The position numbers were made by a program, and so were the translations under genes. Under the pieces are notes generated by a model. That model did not search any database, was not told the origin of the DNA, and saw only the letters and a list, made by a program, of their open reading frames with translations. DNA of 21,284 nt from Litorimonas sp964435725. Its GTDB lineage: Bacteria > Pseudomonadota > Alphaproteobacteria > Caulobacterales > Maricaulaceae. Position 1 is the stretch's first letter. Each line of letters begins with the position of its first letter. The stretch spans positions 1 through 21,284 of the forward strand of contig CAYTAJ010000042.1 of the NCBI GenBank assembly GCA_964435725.1, in the 5' to 3' direction. Positions 1 through 7,258 of this stretch are shown here, one piece after another.

Positions 1-785
1 GCTTTCACTTTGGCGAGGCCATTCAAACAGCGAAGCAAGAATTCAGGGCGTGTACCCGCACCGACCCAAACATTTTGAAGGTTGGGGTAAAGTTTCGGGA
101 AGAGATTTAATTCTGGCGCTTCGACCGCGCTAAACCGCCTGTCTTCTAAGGGAAGATAATTGCAAGGCGCGATTTTATAACGACGACTTTCGGCTAGTCC
201 GACTATCTGAGTGGCTTGGCCATCGCGCCACGTCTCTATTGGCGCACCTGCATAAGTCAAAATGCCCTTAATTACACTCAGGCCTAATTCTGCTTTTGGA
301 GAAGGGGCGATGCCCAAGCTGATATCTGTGACACTCATATCTTGCGCGAGGTCCCTCACGACAGCACCGCTCAAGGCCGGGCAGGTGCTGACTCCTGAAA
401 GGATTGTCACGTCTGCTTTGATGGCGTCCACATTTAACGCGCCGATATTCGCAACAAAGTCTGCACTGTCGGCTAAGTCAAAATAATTAATTCCCGCCGC
501 AATACAGGCTTTGGCGACATGATAGGGATTATCGCCATAGGCTTGAAACGGACCAGAGGCATCAACAACAAGGTTGGGATTGTGTATGCCTAAGACATCA
601 GAAATCTCATGACGCTCACACCTTACGGCTATAACTTTTGCACTTCCTGGATAAGACGCGCAAAAGGCTTCTGCTTTGCTAAGGCTGCGACCGCCAATCA
701 TAATGGTAAGTTGCTCACAATCACCTAATAGCTTCGCGAGATTGCCACCAAAGCGTCCATATCCGCCTATGATGAGAATTTTCAT
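1..785 (-). CDS. Saccharopine dehydrogenase-like NAD(P)-binding oxidoreductase (partial, 3' end outside window)
   Basis: Reading the reverse strand from the ATG at 785 gives an uninterrupted frame of 261 codons that runs off the left edge. It begins MKILIIGGYGRFGGNLAKLL, a classic Rossmann dinucleotide-binding motif (GGYGRFGG, residues 7-14). Further on come VVDASGPFQAYG and YFDLADSADFV, the pattern of the saccharopine dehydrogenase NADP-binding family, where a substrate-derived path is checked for being empty or already processed. The start lies 3 bp after the stop of the DUF4166 gene, so the two are almost certainly co-transcribed and perhaps translationally coupled. In many bacteria DUF4166 and this Rossmann protein are neighbours or fused, so they probably act in one unknown pathway. 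True lysine biosynthesis is unlikely; this is the uncharacterised paralogous branch. The substrate is unknown. The start codon is well supported; the C-terminal end is not visible. Confidence 0.85.
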   Translation of the reverse strand, partial: MKILIIGGYGRFGGNLAKLLGDCEQLTIMIGGRSLSKAEAFCASYPGSAKVIAVRCERHEISDVLGIHNPNLVVDASGPFQAYGDNPYHVAKACIAAGINYFDLADSADFVANIGALNVDAIKADVTILSGVSTCPALSGAVVRDLAQDMSVTDISLGIAPSPKAELGLSVIKGILTYAGAPIETWRDGQATQIVGLAESRRYKIAPCNYLPLEDRRFSAVEAPELNLFPKLYPNLQNVWVGAGTRPEFLLRCLNGLAKVK

Positions 786-788
786 CGC

Positions 789-1478
789 TTAGGCCTTCAT
801 GTCCTGAAACATAACGCGTTGATTAAGCAGTTGCCCAAAGAGAGGGTGTTTCAGGTCGAGGCCAAACTCGAACCATGCTGCATCACCAGTTTGACCATGA
901 TCGGCATGGCTGACGATAAGGTCGCCCGGAGTCAAAGCTTTGGGGAGATAAATCCGCTTTCCAAAAACGCTCATGAAATATCTATCGCTTTTAAACAGTA
1001 AGGCCTCATTTTCGACAGCGAGTTTCAGGGTCATACCAATCCCGTAACCAATATGTTCTTCAAGGCCGGTCGGACCTGCAAAGCGTTTGGCACTGTGTAT
1101 GATTTGGGGAAAGCCTTTTGGCCCGCCATATTGTCGGCTCCAAATTTGGCCATCACCTTTTGGGTCTTCGGTTACACTCACAACTGCGGCATAATTCTCA
1201 TTCTCTTGTTTGAGAGGCAAGGGGGCACCAATGATGCGTAGGATGGCGGCTAAAACACGGCCAGCAAAATTCATATCAGTCTTTTGGATATAACCGCGAT
1301 AAACAGTACTGTCCCCGCGTGGGACTCGTTTGCTGAAACGCTGTCTCACGGCTTGAGGGAGGGCGTACCAATCTTGCTTACGAAGTAGTTGGCGAAATCT
1401 AATGTCACCTAGACTTGTCGCTTCAAAAGCTTTTTGGTTTTCATAGTCCCGATTTTCAAATTTAAATTCGACCATCAT
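789..1478 (-). CDS. DUF4166 domain protein
   Basis: This 229-residue protein has the DUF4166 pattern: an N-terminal FRQLLRKQDWYALPQAVRQRF (about residues 28-48), a central region with IWSRQYGGPKGFPQIIHSAK, then GLEEHIGYGIGMTLKL and a C-terminal stretch resembling DLIVSHADHG. It has no signal peptide and no clear membrane segment, so it is probably cytoplasmic or peripheral. Biochemical function is unknown. Two ATG codons are adjacent (1478 and 1475); a GAAAGG-like ribosome site lies just upstream of both, so the exact start is ambiguous by one codon. It is the middle gene of a three-gene minus-strand operon between a GbsR-type regulator and a saccharopine dehydrogenase-like enzyme. The close spacing (30 bp before it, 3 bp after it) supports co-transcription. 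Family assignment is from recognised sequence pattern and context. Confidence 0.82.
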   Translation of the reverse strand: MMVEFKFENRDYENQKAFEATSLGDIRFRQLLRKQDWYALPQAVRQRFSKRVPRGDSTVYRGYIQKTDMNFAGRVLAAILRIIGAPLPLKQENENYAAVVSVTEDPKGDGQIWSRQYGGPKGFPQIIHSAKRFAGPTGLEEHIGYGIGMTLKLAVENEALLFKSDRYFMSVFGKRIYLPKALTPGDLIVSHADHGQTGDAAWFEFGLDLKHPLFGQLLNQRVMFQDMKA

Positions 1479-1508
1479 CTTGGCCTTTCACTTGCGGCGG
1501 TGACCGCG

Positions 1509-2072
1509 CTAACTCTTACTGCGTCCTATATTCAGGAGGCTGACGACCTTATCGCCGAGCCCCACAAGGCGGGAGAGTGTCGTCGAAGGCAGGCTCGCCA
1601 TTTGGCCATACCAACGATCCATGGTTTGCGTGAATTGCTGCATATCGCGAAGGCGTTTGCGCTGTTCATCGCTCACCCCGCTATCGCCTTCGGCAACTTG
1701 GAGGCAGTGCGTGAGAACCTCTAGCGCAGGGTCCACTTCGCGGGCTTTACGGACGGCAGCAATCCGTTTGGCGACTTCCCATACATCGGTTTCAGCAGTG
1801 TAATAATCTCTGCGGTCACCGGCCACGGGGACACGGCTAATGGTCTTAAAGGATAAGAGTTCTTTCAGACTATTGCTGACATTACTTCGCGCTACACCCA
1901 AACAGTCGGTAATTTCTTCGGCATTAAGCGGCTTCTCCATTATGAAGAGTAATGCATGAATTTGTGCGACAGTGCGGTTTACACCCCAAGTGCTCCCCAT
2001 ATCACCCCAGTGTAAAATAAAACGTCTAACGGCTTCAGGGAGAGTATCAATATTTTGCGTAATTTCTGTCAT
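1509..2072 (-). CDS. GbsR/MarR-type transcriptional regulator
   Basis: A 187-residue winged-helix regulator. The N-terminal part (RFILHWGDMGSTWGVNRTVA, residues 17-36, followed by IHALLFI) is typical of GbsR-like MarR proteins. A helix-turn-helix is seen at about residues 51-72 (AEEITDCLGVARSNVSNSLK) and a wing at about 79-92 with VAGDRRDYY. The C-terminal half is helical, as expected for dimerisation. It heads an operon with the DUF4166 and saccharopine dehydrogenase-like genes. The ATG at 2072 has no Shine-Dalgarno sequence before it. Instead a good sigma70-like promoter ends about 7 bp upstream, so the mRNA is predicted to be leaderless. A perfect palindrome spans the start codon and the -10 element, suggesting negative autoregulation of the whole operon. 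GbsR-like proteins in Bacillus sense choline; the ligand here is unknown. Confidence 0.88.
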   Translation of the reverse strand: MTEITQNIDTLPEAVRRFILHWGDMGSTWGVNRTVAQIHALLFIMEKPLNAEEITDCLGVARSNVSNSLKELLSFKTISRVPVAGDRRDYYTAETDVWEVAKRIAAVRKAREVDPALEVLTHCLQVAEGDSGVSDEQRKRLRDMQQFTQTMDRWYGQMASLPSTTLSRLVGLGDKVVSLLNIGRSKS

Positions 2073-2081
2073 AACAGAAAT
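2062..2081. promoter_or_regulatory. Candidate operator palindrome (GbsR autoregulation)
   Basis: Perfect inverted repeat ATTTCTGT-CATA-ACAGAAAT: 8 bp arms around a 4 bp centre that contains the regulator's start codon. It overlaps three bases of the predicted -10 element. A dimeric MarR-fold repressor bound here would block transcription initiation. That the adjacent GbsR-like protein binds it is inference. Confidence 0.55.
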
Positions 2082-2107
2082 ATATGTAAATACTGACTGG
2101 AAGTCAA
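2079..2107 (-). promoter_or_regulatory. Sigma70-like promoter of the GbsR-DUF4166 operon
   Basis: On the reverse strand TTGACT (2107-2102) and TATATT (2084-2079) are separated by exactly 17 bp. This is a close match to the bacterial housekeeping consensus. The expected start site, about 7 nt past the -10 element, is the A of the regulator's ATG at 2072, which explains the absence of a ribosome-binding site. Confidence 0.65.
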
Positions 2108-2225
2108 GGGCTAAGACTTAACATCTGTAATTTTGGTGATGCCCGCCCTGAGATTCGACTGCTTGACATTTTGCTAACTTCAACCAATGGTTTATATGCG
2201 GCATTTGGATGTGTGGAGAGTTTTC

Positions 2226-3650
2226 ATGACTGTAAGCTTAAAAGGTAGAATGGATGCTTTTAGTATTGCGACCTGCCTTACCATTTCGTTTGCAGCTGCG
2301 CAGATTTCACATGCGGAAACACTTGCAACTGTTAACCAGACCTATTTCGATTGTACCCATGAGGTTGCGATTGGATCGTCTCCGGGTGATTTTTTGAAAA
2401 AAAATATAAATTTCAATAATTTTATCAATGAAGTCACCGATAAACGTCGTAAAAAATACGCACTAAAAGCGGCAGAGAATGCACTTAATGCCGGTTACAA
2501 TTACGCTTACATGATTCCGATGCGCGTTGATGACAGACGTTTTATGCAAGAAACATCAGGCTTTGGATTCACTTTTAATATCGTAGGTGGAAGACAGTAT
2601 AAAATGCTGGAGTGTGCAGCTGTCGACGATGTAATGGCCTATGAATTGACCCAAGGTGCAGAGACTTTGAAAAGAAAGAATAGCGCTGTTGCAAGCCTTG
2701 TTGATCTCAGGCAAATGGTTCAAGATTTCAGTGGACAGGCTTATAAAAAACCACAATCGCCTCAGATATCAGCCCGCCATCTTACCGAGATCGGAGCACG
2801 AGAAAAAATAGCCAGGCAATATCCTGTAATGCAAGCTGCTCTGGAATGTACGCAGTCGCTCAGACCAAAATCAATCTCTGATTTTTCGTCAGATATTACG
2901 CCAGAAGCGCGCGCAAACGAAGAAGCTTGTTTAACATCTTTGAAACCACAAGCCCTTTCTGTGGGTTTAAGTTTCAGAACTTTAAATGAAGTCACGAGCG
3001 CTACGAGTGGATATGTTCTCAACCAACCTTTATCAGGTGGTTCTGCTACTGGATCAACGCCTTTTGTTTCAGGCGGTAATAAATATGCGCGCCTTATGGA
3101 TGAAGATGTCTGGGGGCGTGACTGGCTAGACAATACAGCCATGTTTCCAAATTTTGATGGCAAAGTACTTTATAATCCAGACAGGCGACTTGTTTTGGTT
3201 GGATCAAACATAAGGCAAGGAACAGACTTATTAGATTATGCCGTATATACAGCCGCTAAAAATAACTTAGATAGTGGTAAAGAAGGAATCAAATTTGATA
3301 ATCGATTGGATCCAGGCAGCGTTTTCATCGAATATAAGCGTAAAAGAGACTATCAAGATCGACAGGGAAATTCTGGCATTAGGCTAACAGAAGTGACCGA
3401 TATTCGTCATATTGAAAAAGCCGAGTTTAATGTTTTTGATGATTACAAAAACGTTTCCTATTTCAAAATTTCTACAACAGGTTCGAAAAAAGGTTTTGAT
3501 AAATGCATACAGACCTACTTGCTTTGTGCTGATATATTGAATGCTTATAATACACTGGGTGTTAAATTAGGGGCTGAAGATTTTTCACCATTAACAACAC
3601 CAGCCGGATACAGGCCATACCGTTCAGTACCTTATAACACAAAAAAATAA
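2226..3650 (+). CDS. Unrecognised exported protein, cysteine-containing
   Basis: I do not recognise this protein. The start at ATG 2226 is chosen because GGAG lies 7 nt upstream and because it gives a sensible signal peptide: a basic N-terminus (K6, R8), a hydrophobic stretch SIATCLTISFAAAQ and a likely cleavage after ISHA, giving about 474 residues. An upstream ATG at 2187 would add 13 residues with no ribosome site; ATG 2250 is a shorter alternative. The mature part has six cysteines (in FDCTHE, LECAAV, LECTQS, EEACLT, DKCIQT and LLCADI), compatible with disulfides in the periplasm or outside. It has no further membrane segments. The gene is visibly more AT-rich and lysine/asparagine-rich than its neighbours, which may indicate later acquisition. 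It stands alone, divergent from the GbsR operon. The stop codon sits inside a hairpin (separate entry). Confidence 0.7.
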   Translation: MTVSLKGRMDAFSIATCLTISFAAAQISHAETLATVNQTYFDCTHEVAIGSSPGDFLKKNINFNNFINEVTDKRRKKYALKAAENALNAGYNYAYMIPMRVDDRRFMQETSGFGFTFNIVGGRQYKMLECAAVDDVMAYELTQGAETLKRKNSAVASLVDLRQMVQDFSGQAYKKPQSPQISARHLTEIGAREKIARQYPVMQAALECTQSLRPKSISDFSSDITPEARANEEACLTSLKPQALSVGLSFRTLNEVTSATSGYVLNQPLSGGSATGSTPFVSGGNKYARLMDEDVWGRDWLDNTAMFPNFDGKVLYNPDRRLVLVGSNIRQGTDLLDYAVYTAAKNNLDSGKEGIKFDNRLDPGSVFIEYKRKRDYQDRQGNSGIRLTEVTDIRHIEKAEFNVFDDYKNVSYFKISTTGSKKGFDKCIQTYLLCADILNAYNTLGVKLGAEDFSPLTTPAGYRPYRSVPYNTKK

Positions 3651-3656
3651 GGTACT
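3626..3656 (+). terminator. Stop-codon hairpin (possible 3' end structure)
   Basis: AGTACCTTAT (3626-3635) and ATAAGGTACT (3647-3656) form a perfect 10 bp inverted repeat with an 11-nt A-rich loop. The TAA stop of the upstream gene (3648-3650) is inside the second arm. No T-tract follows on either strand, so a classical intrinsic terminator is doubtful; an mRNA 3' stabilising or Rho-associated structure is as likely. Confidence 0.4.
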
Positions 3657-3720
3657 ACGTAACCCCTTATTAACCTCATCTCTTCGCGGTATGTTTAGTC
3701 AAACACGTTAAACGCGATTT

Positions 3721-4605
3721 ATGGAAACGGGTTTGGGATATGTCCGAAAGGGGGCTTTCGGTCTGCTGTTTGGCAGTACGTTGGCTGTTGCGCCCGCGCA
3801 AGCCTCAGTCATAGATCGTCCATTTTTCCGTGCAGACTCAATTGTTATCGTGTTCGGAGCGAGTGATTTTGAAGAAAATGGCGGTGTTGCACCCGTTGTC
3901 TACGATTTTTATCTCTTAAATTCAGCGTCGGGAAATGCCGGGCAAGACCTTATTGACGCTGACGGGGTCTCCATCAACTATAATACAGGTCGATATAACC
4001 CAATTCAAAATGGAGAAGGGTCTGGTTGGGAATTCCAGATTAACAATCCGACTTTCGGTGGACAGTTCAATAGCGCGGGGCCGCATCAGACGCTGGACGC
4101 CAATGACAGCTATAATGCCTTCGGTCTTGATGAATCGACGGATATTGACCTGCTGGGAGGTGGAGCCAGGGCTTCCAGGTTCTATGTGGCATCCAATGCG
4201 GCGTTTGATATTTTCGGGGAAGCCTCAAATCTTCAGACAACAGGAGATTTTAGCAGTTTAGACTACACGAATATTCGTTATCGTTTGCGTATCAATCGTA
4301 CGGGTGGTTCAGGCGTCAATCGCTGGGGGCAGATGGCGCAGGACCCTTCTTTGGGTGGTAGTGGTATCGTTTTGGGACAAAACGGGACGCTTTTTACCTT
4401 AGATGACCTATCAGGCGGACCACAAAAAGTTTTTGACGGCGGACGCAGGACCGCATCATCACCCGGTTCAATTATGCAGCAAGCAGTGAGTTTTCAATCC
4501 CGATATAACCTCCTCGGAGCCGGCATAAACGGTAATAACTATGATTTTTCGCAAGGGATCGGCTCTATTTCCGCTGATGTGACATACACAATCTATACGC
4601 CTTAA
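3721..4605 (+). CDS. Unrecognised exported beta-rich protein
   Basis: A 294-residue protein with a signal peptide: basic YVRKG, hydrophobic AFGLLFGSTLAVAP, cleavage predicted after AQA (near residue 28). The mature part is rich in Gly, Asn, Ser and Asp and aromatic residues, has no cysteine and no obvious helix-forming stretches, and ends with SADVTYTIYTP, which suggests a beta-sheet extracellular or surface protein. I recall no functional family for it. An in-frame TAA at 3709-3711 limits the start to ATG 3721 or later. No ribosome site precedes this ATG, so the transcript may be leaderless or the start may be weak. It lies about 150 bp upstream of the ECF sigma gene and could be a target of it, but nothing in the sequence proves this. 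Confidence 0.7.
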   Translation: METGLGYVRKGAFGLLFGSTLAVAPAQASVIDRPFFRADSIVIVFGASDFEENGGVAPVVYDFYLLNSASGNAGQDLIDADGVSINYNTGRYNPIQNGEGSGWEFQINNPTFGGQFNSAGPHQTLDANDSYNAFGLDESTDIDLLGGGARASRFYVASNAAFDIFGEASNLQTTGDFSSLDYTNIRYRLRINRTGGSGVNRWGQMAQDPSLGGSGIVLGQNGTLFTLDDLSGGPQKVFDGGRRTASSPGSIMQQAVSFQSRYNLLGAGINGNNYDFSQGIGSISADVTYTIYTP

Positions 4606-4753
4606 ATGTCGCAGTTCAGACTCAAACCGAGTTTGTTTCTGTAGCGTATCAATTTCGGTAAATACATTTAACCGCTAAAAATTCGGAATTGTCATGACAT
4701 TGTCGTTAGCTCCCTGTATGGAAGATCAGCCTCACCAGACTAAGGAGAGGGTT

Positions 4754-5374
4754 ATGGCGACCCCCGGGTCAGAGAACAATTACGGCCGTAAGGCCTCTAA
4801 GAAGAGCATGAGCGCCGCAAAGCGAGATGCGATATGGCTTCACAACATTGCTGAAAAGCAAGATGCGAAAGCACTATCAGATCTTTTCGAGATATATGGG
4901 CCAAAGCTAAAAGGCTGGCTGATGGCGCGTGGAGTCGGCAATGGTACGGCCGAAGACATCGTTCAGGATGTGATGATTAAGGTTTGGACGGGGGCTCACA
5001 TGTTTGACCCTGCAAAAGCAAGTTTTGCGACTTGGGTTTATCGCATGACACGTAACCGCTGGATTGATCACCAACGTAAACATGGTCGTATGGATATACG
5101 GGATCCAGAACTCATGAAAATTATTGCGGATGACGAAGTGCCTTCGGCTGAAGTGAATTTCATGGCGTCGCAAGACTCCGATTTACTACGAGAGCATATT
5201 GCACGTTTATCGGCCCCTCAACAAATGGCCATACGTATGGCTTTCATGGAATTTAAAACACATAAGGAAATTGCCGAAGAAACAGGTGTACCACTCGGTA
5301 CCGTAAAAACCCGTATCCGGAGTGCTATACAAGCGCTTAAAGCAAACATGTCGCGTCACCTCGGAGACGCGTAA
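4754..5374 (+). CDS. rpoE: ECF sigma factor, RpoE/ECF11-like (ChrR-associated)
   Basis: The start at ATG 4754 has the best ribosome site here (AAGGAG, 6 nt upstream), giving 206 residues; longer frames from 4694 or 4718 lack one. Region sigma-2 spans about residues 45-112, with EDIVQDVMIKVW (67-78) and the promoter-melting/-10 recognition segment FATWVYRMTRNRWIDHQRK (91-109). Region sigma-4 spans about 145-200, with the helix-turn-helix HKEIAEETGVPLGTVKTRI (170-188). It overlaps by one base (TAATG) with the ChrR-like anti-sigma gene, so the two products are made together. In Rhodobacter the equivalent pair controls the singlet-oxygen response; that role here is inferred from homology. Autoregulation is usual in the family, but no ECF11-like -35 element (TGATC) was seen in 4606-4753. 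The symbol is by analogy to the Rhodobacter gene. Confidence 0.88.
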   Translation: MATPGSENNYGRKASKKSMSAAKRDAIWLHNIAEKQDAKALSDLFEIYGPKLKGWLMARGVGNGTAEDIVQDVMIKVWTGAHMFDPAKASFATWVYRMTRNRWIDHQRKHGRMDIRDPELMKIIADDEVPSAEVNFMASQDSDLLREHIARLSAPQQMAIRMAFMEFKTHKEIAEETGVPLGTVKTRIRSAIQALKANMSRHLGDA

Positions 5375-6039
5375 TGGTCCTCACAGTGAAAGATGACGTC
5401 GTCATGTCTGACGACCTGATTACCGATTATGCAGCGGGGAATCTAAGCCCGGCCAAGCATTTTATGTTAGCTTGCCAGTCCGAGATTTCAGAACAAGTCT
5501 GTGAAAAAGTGGCATTCCAAGAAGATATAGCCGCGACTATGATCGACGACGTAAAACCTGTCGCACTTTCGCCCTTGTTCATAGGCGAAGTCTTGGAGAA
5601 CTTGCCTAAACATACGGCAAATGATCATTTCGGATTCAATCATACGCGCCTTGCACCTGAAAGTTTGCGTAAATCTCTTGGCCATGGTCTTCGTGACATT
5701 AAATGGAAAACACTCGTTCCAGGTGTGGCGGTACATGATATCTATGGTAATCGTCGCTATGAAAAAGGTGAGCGTGTTTATCTATTAAAGGCGAAGGGTG
5801 GCATGAGAATGCCAGACCACAGCCATACGGGTGAGGAATGGTCTCTTATCCTGACAGGCAGCTACTCAGTTGATGATAAAACTTATCGTCGTGGTGACAT
5901 TCATATCGAACATGACAACGAAACACACGCCCCCCACATTGATGAAGGGGAAGACTGCATCTGTTTGGTGATGACACAAGGCCCACTTGTGATGAAAGAC
6001 TTCATTCCAAAGGTGGTTCAGAAAGTCGTCGGGATTTAA
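5374..6039 (+). CDS. chrR: ChrR-like cupin anti-sigma factor lacking the zinc ligands of the anti-sigma domain
   Basis: A 221-residue protein that can be aligned along its length with Rhodobacter sphaeroides ChrR, as I remember that sequence. The N-terminal anti-sigma domain keeps the core (SDDLITDYAAGNLS at 12-25, PVALS at 62-66) with identical spacing. The four zinc ligands known in ChrR (His6, His31, Cys35, Cys38) are here Val10, Gln35, Ser39 and Val42. The C-terminal cupin domain keeps its metal ligands: His149, His151, Glu155 and His185, and also the DCIC motif (194-197). In ChrR the zinc-bound N-domain holds the sigma factor and the cupin domain is needed for release on singlet oxygen. 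Two cysteines, Cys34 and Cys43, flank the lost site. The gene is translationally coupled to the sigma factor. Its 3' end overlaps the convergent acyltransferase gene by 38 bp. Confidence 0.88.
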   Translation: MVLTVKDDVVMSDDLITDYAAGNLSPAKHFMLACQSEISEQVCEKVAFQEDIAATMIDDVKPVALSPLFIGEVLENLPKHTANDHFGFNHTRLAPESLRKSLGHGLRDIKWKTLVPGVAVHDIYGNRRYEKGERVYLLKAKGGMRMPDHSHTGEEWSLILTGSYSVDDKTYRRGDIHIEHDNETHAPHIDEGEDCICLVMTQGPLVMKDFIPKVVQKVVGI

Positions 6040-7258
6040 CTTTATATTTCACGGGCTTTGATTTTAGTCCGAATAAAGGACGTATGAAGCGCCATCGTCT
6101 AATAAATAGTTCGTGGATAATGATACACCCGCCAAAGGTTGCCATCGTCACCAATATAAATTCTGTGCCAAGGCTCGTGCCTTGCCGTGTTAACCAATAA
6201 CCTATCATGATGGTCAGGGTTTGGTGCAGGATGTACCAAGGAAAAATGGCTTCAGTCATATAGGTCAAGATCTGACTGGGTTTGTTCAGATAACGTTGTG
6301 CCATTGATAAAAGTAGAGCGATGACAAGCCACGCATATAAGATACGACCAAAGCGGGCCGGCCATAAATAAGGGGTTTCTATCACGGCGTCCCAATTATT
6401 CCATGTAACTGTTAGAATAGTCGCGAGAGCCAGAACAAGTAGAAAAAGTGGTTTGAAGAGTCGATCCAATGCGGTCCAAAAATTCCTATCCTTTGCTAAG
6501 GTATACCCTGTTAAAAAATAGGTGAAGCTATGGGCATGGTTGGCCCAATCGCTCACGACATCATGTGTCGTTGGGAAATGCTGTCCTAATAACCCGCGGT
6601 AAATGAGATGCGGTAGAACAGGAATAAGAATAAGACTGAACATAGCTTTTCGCCCAGTAAATAGCCAATGTGTGAAACGCTTTCCGGTTCTTTCCATAAA
6701 GCGAGATAAGGGGCCTGCAAAAGGTGCCAAGATAAGCGTATAAAGCATCAAATAGACAATATACCAAAGATGGTTCCACGTCGGAATAGTGACGGAATAT
6801 CGTTCAGACGTCCCAATAAAATATTCTGGATAAAACGCCCAAAACCCTTTGGTGATTTCGCCACTCTCTAAGAGTTGCAACCAAGACTGAGGTGCTACGA
6901 TAAAGTGAATACCGAACATAATAGGTAAGAATAATCGCCATGTCCGCCAGGCCGTGAATTTTGCTCCAGAGATTAACCGTCTTTCGGGGGGCGCATTTAG
7001 GACTTTGTCGTAAGCAAACCGCAGAGCAACGCCTGATATTAAAAATAATAGAGAAAGTCGCCACGGGTTTAGCAAGCGCATAAAGGGTTCGGTGGTCGGA
7101 CCCGCATGGACAGATTTAACATGCCACCCCCAACTCACATAAAACATCCCGATGTGGTAAAAAATCAATAACCCGAAAGCGATGATACGCAACCAATCCA
7201 AATCATAACGCCTTTGGTGCGTATGAGCTAAGGATGAGGGGCTGGAAGTGTCTGTCAT
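6002..7258 (-). CDS. Integral-membrane acyltransferase (acyltransferase family 3)
   Basis: The start at 7258 (MTDTSSPSS) is preceded by a strong AAGGAG 8 nt upstream; a longer frame from 7441 would run through the divergent gene's leader and is not preferred. The 418-residue protein has about ten membrane segments. The N-terminal RRYDLDWLRIIAFGLLIFYH (residues 16-35) carries the family's paired Arg24 and His35, and HLWYIVYLMLYTL plus EAIFPWYILHQTL resemble the OpgC/MdoC-type branch. Such proteins transfer acyl groups (acetyl, succinyl or others) from the cytoplasm onto sugars or lipids outside; the acceptor is unknown here. The gene is divergent from a membrane-bound LytTR regulator, a likely controller. 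Its last 38 bases overlap the end of the ChrR-like gene tail to tail; the tail encodes a basic C-terminus with KYKVKSRR. Confidence 0.85.
   Translation of the reverse strand: MTDTSSPSSLAHTHQRRYDLDWLRIIAFGLLIFYHIGMFYVSWGWHVKSVHAGPTTEPFMRLLNPWRLSLLFLISGVALRFAYDKVLNAPPERRLISGAKFTAWRTWRLFLPIMFGIHFIVAPQSWLQLLESGEITKGFWAFYPEYFIGTSERYSVTIPTWNHLWYIVYLMLYTLILAPFAGPLSRFMERTGKRFTHWLFTGRKAMFSLILIPVLPHLIYRGLLGQHFPTTHDVVSDWANHAHSFTYFLTGYTLAKDRNFWTALDRLFKPLFLLVLALATILTVTWNNWDAVIETPYLWPARFGRILYAWLVIALLLSMAQRYLNKPSQILTYMTEAIFPWYILHQTLTIMIGYWLTRQGTSLGTEFILVTMATFGGCIIIHELFIRRWRFIRPLFGLKSKPVKYKVKSRRLSEPPLE

Noticed and set aside
2163..2196. TTGACA and TTTATA as promoter of the exported unknown
   Set aside because: The spacer is 22 bp, too long for a normal sigma70 promoter; TTGCTA (2171) with TATATG (2193) is only a weak alternative.
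2187..2225. Upstream ATG for the exported unknown (13 more residues)
   Set aside because: No ribosome site, and the extension would make the signal-peptide N-region unusually long; ATG 2226 has GGAG at good spacing.
2762..3163. 133-codon open frame on the minus strand inside the exported unknown
   Set aside because: It lies wholly within a well-supported plus-strand gene with signal peptide and ribosome site, and shows no recognisable motif.
4620..4640. CAAAC-CGA-GTTTG with T-rich tail as terminator after the secreted protein
   Set aside because: The stem is only 5 bp with a 3-nt loop; too weak to call.
4690..4699. TGTCATGACA palindrome before the sigma gene
   Set aside because: Ten bases of perfect symmetry occur often by chance, and there is no second copy or promoter aligned with it.
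4606..4753. Search for an ECF11-type autoregulatory promoter
   Set aside because: No TGATC element with a suitable -10 partner was seen on the plus strand; only a reverse-strand GATCA near 4725, in the wrong orientation.
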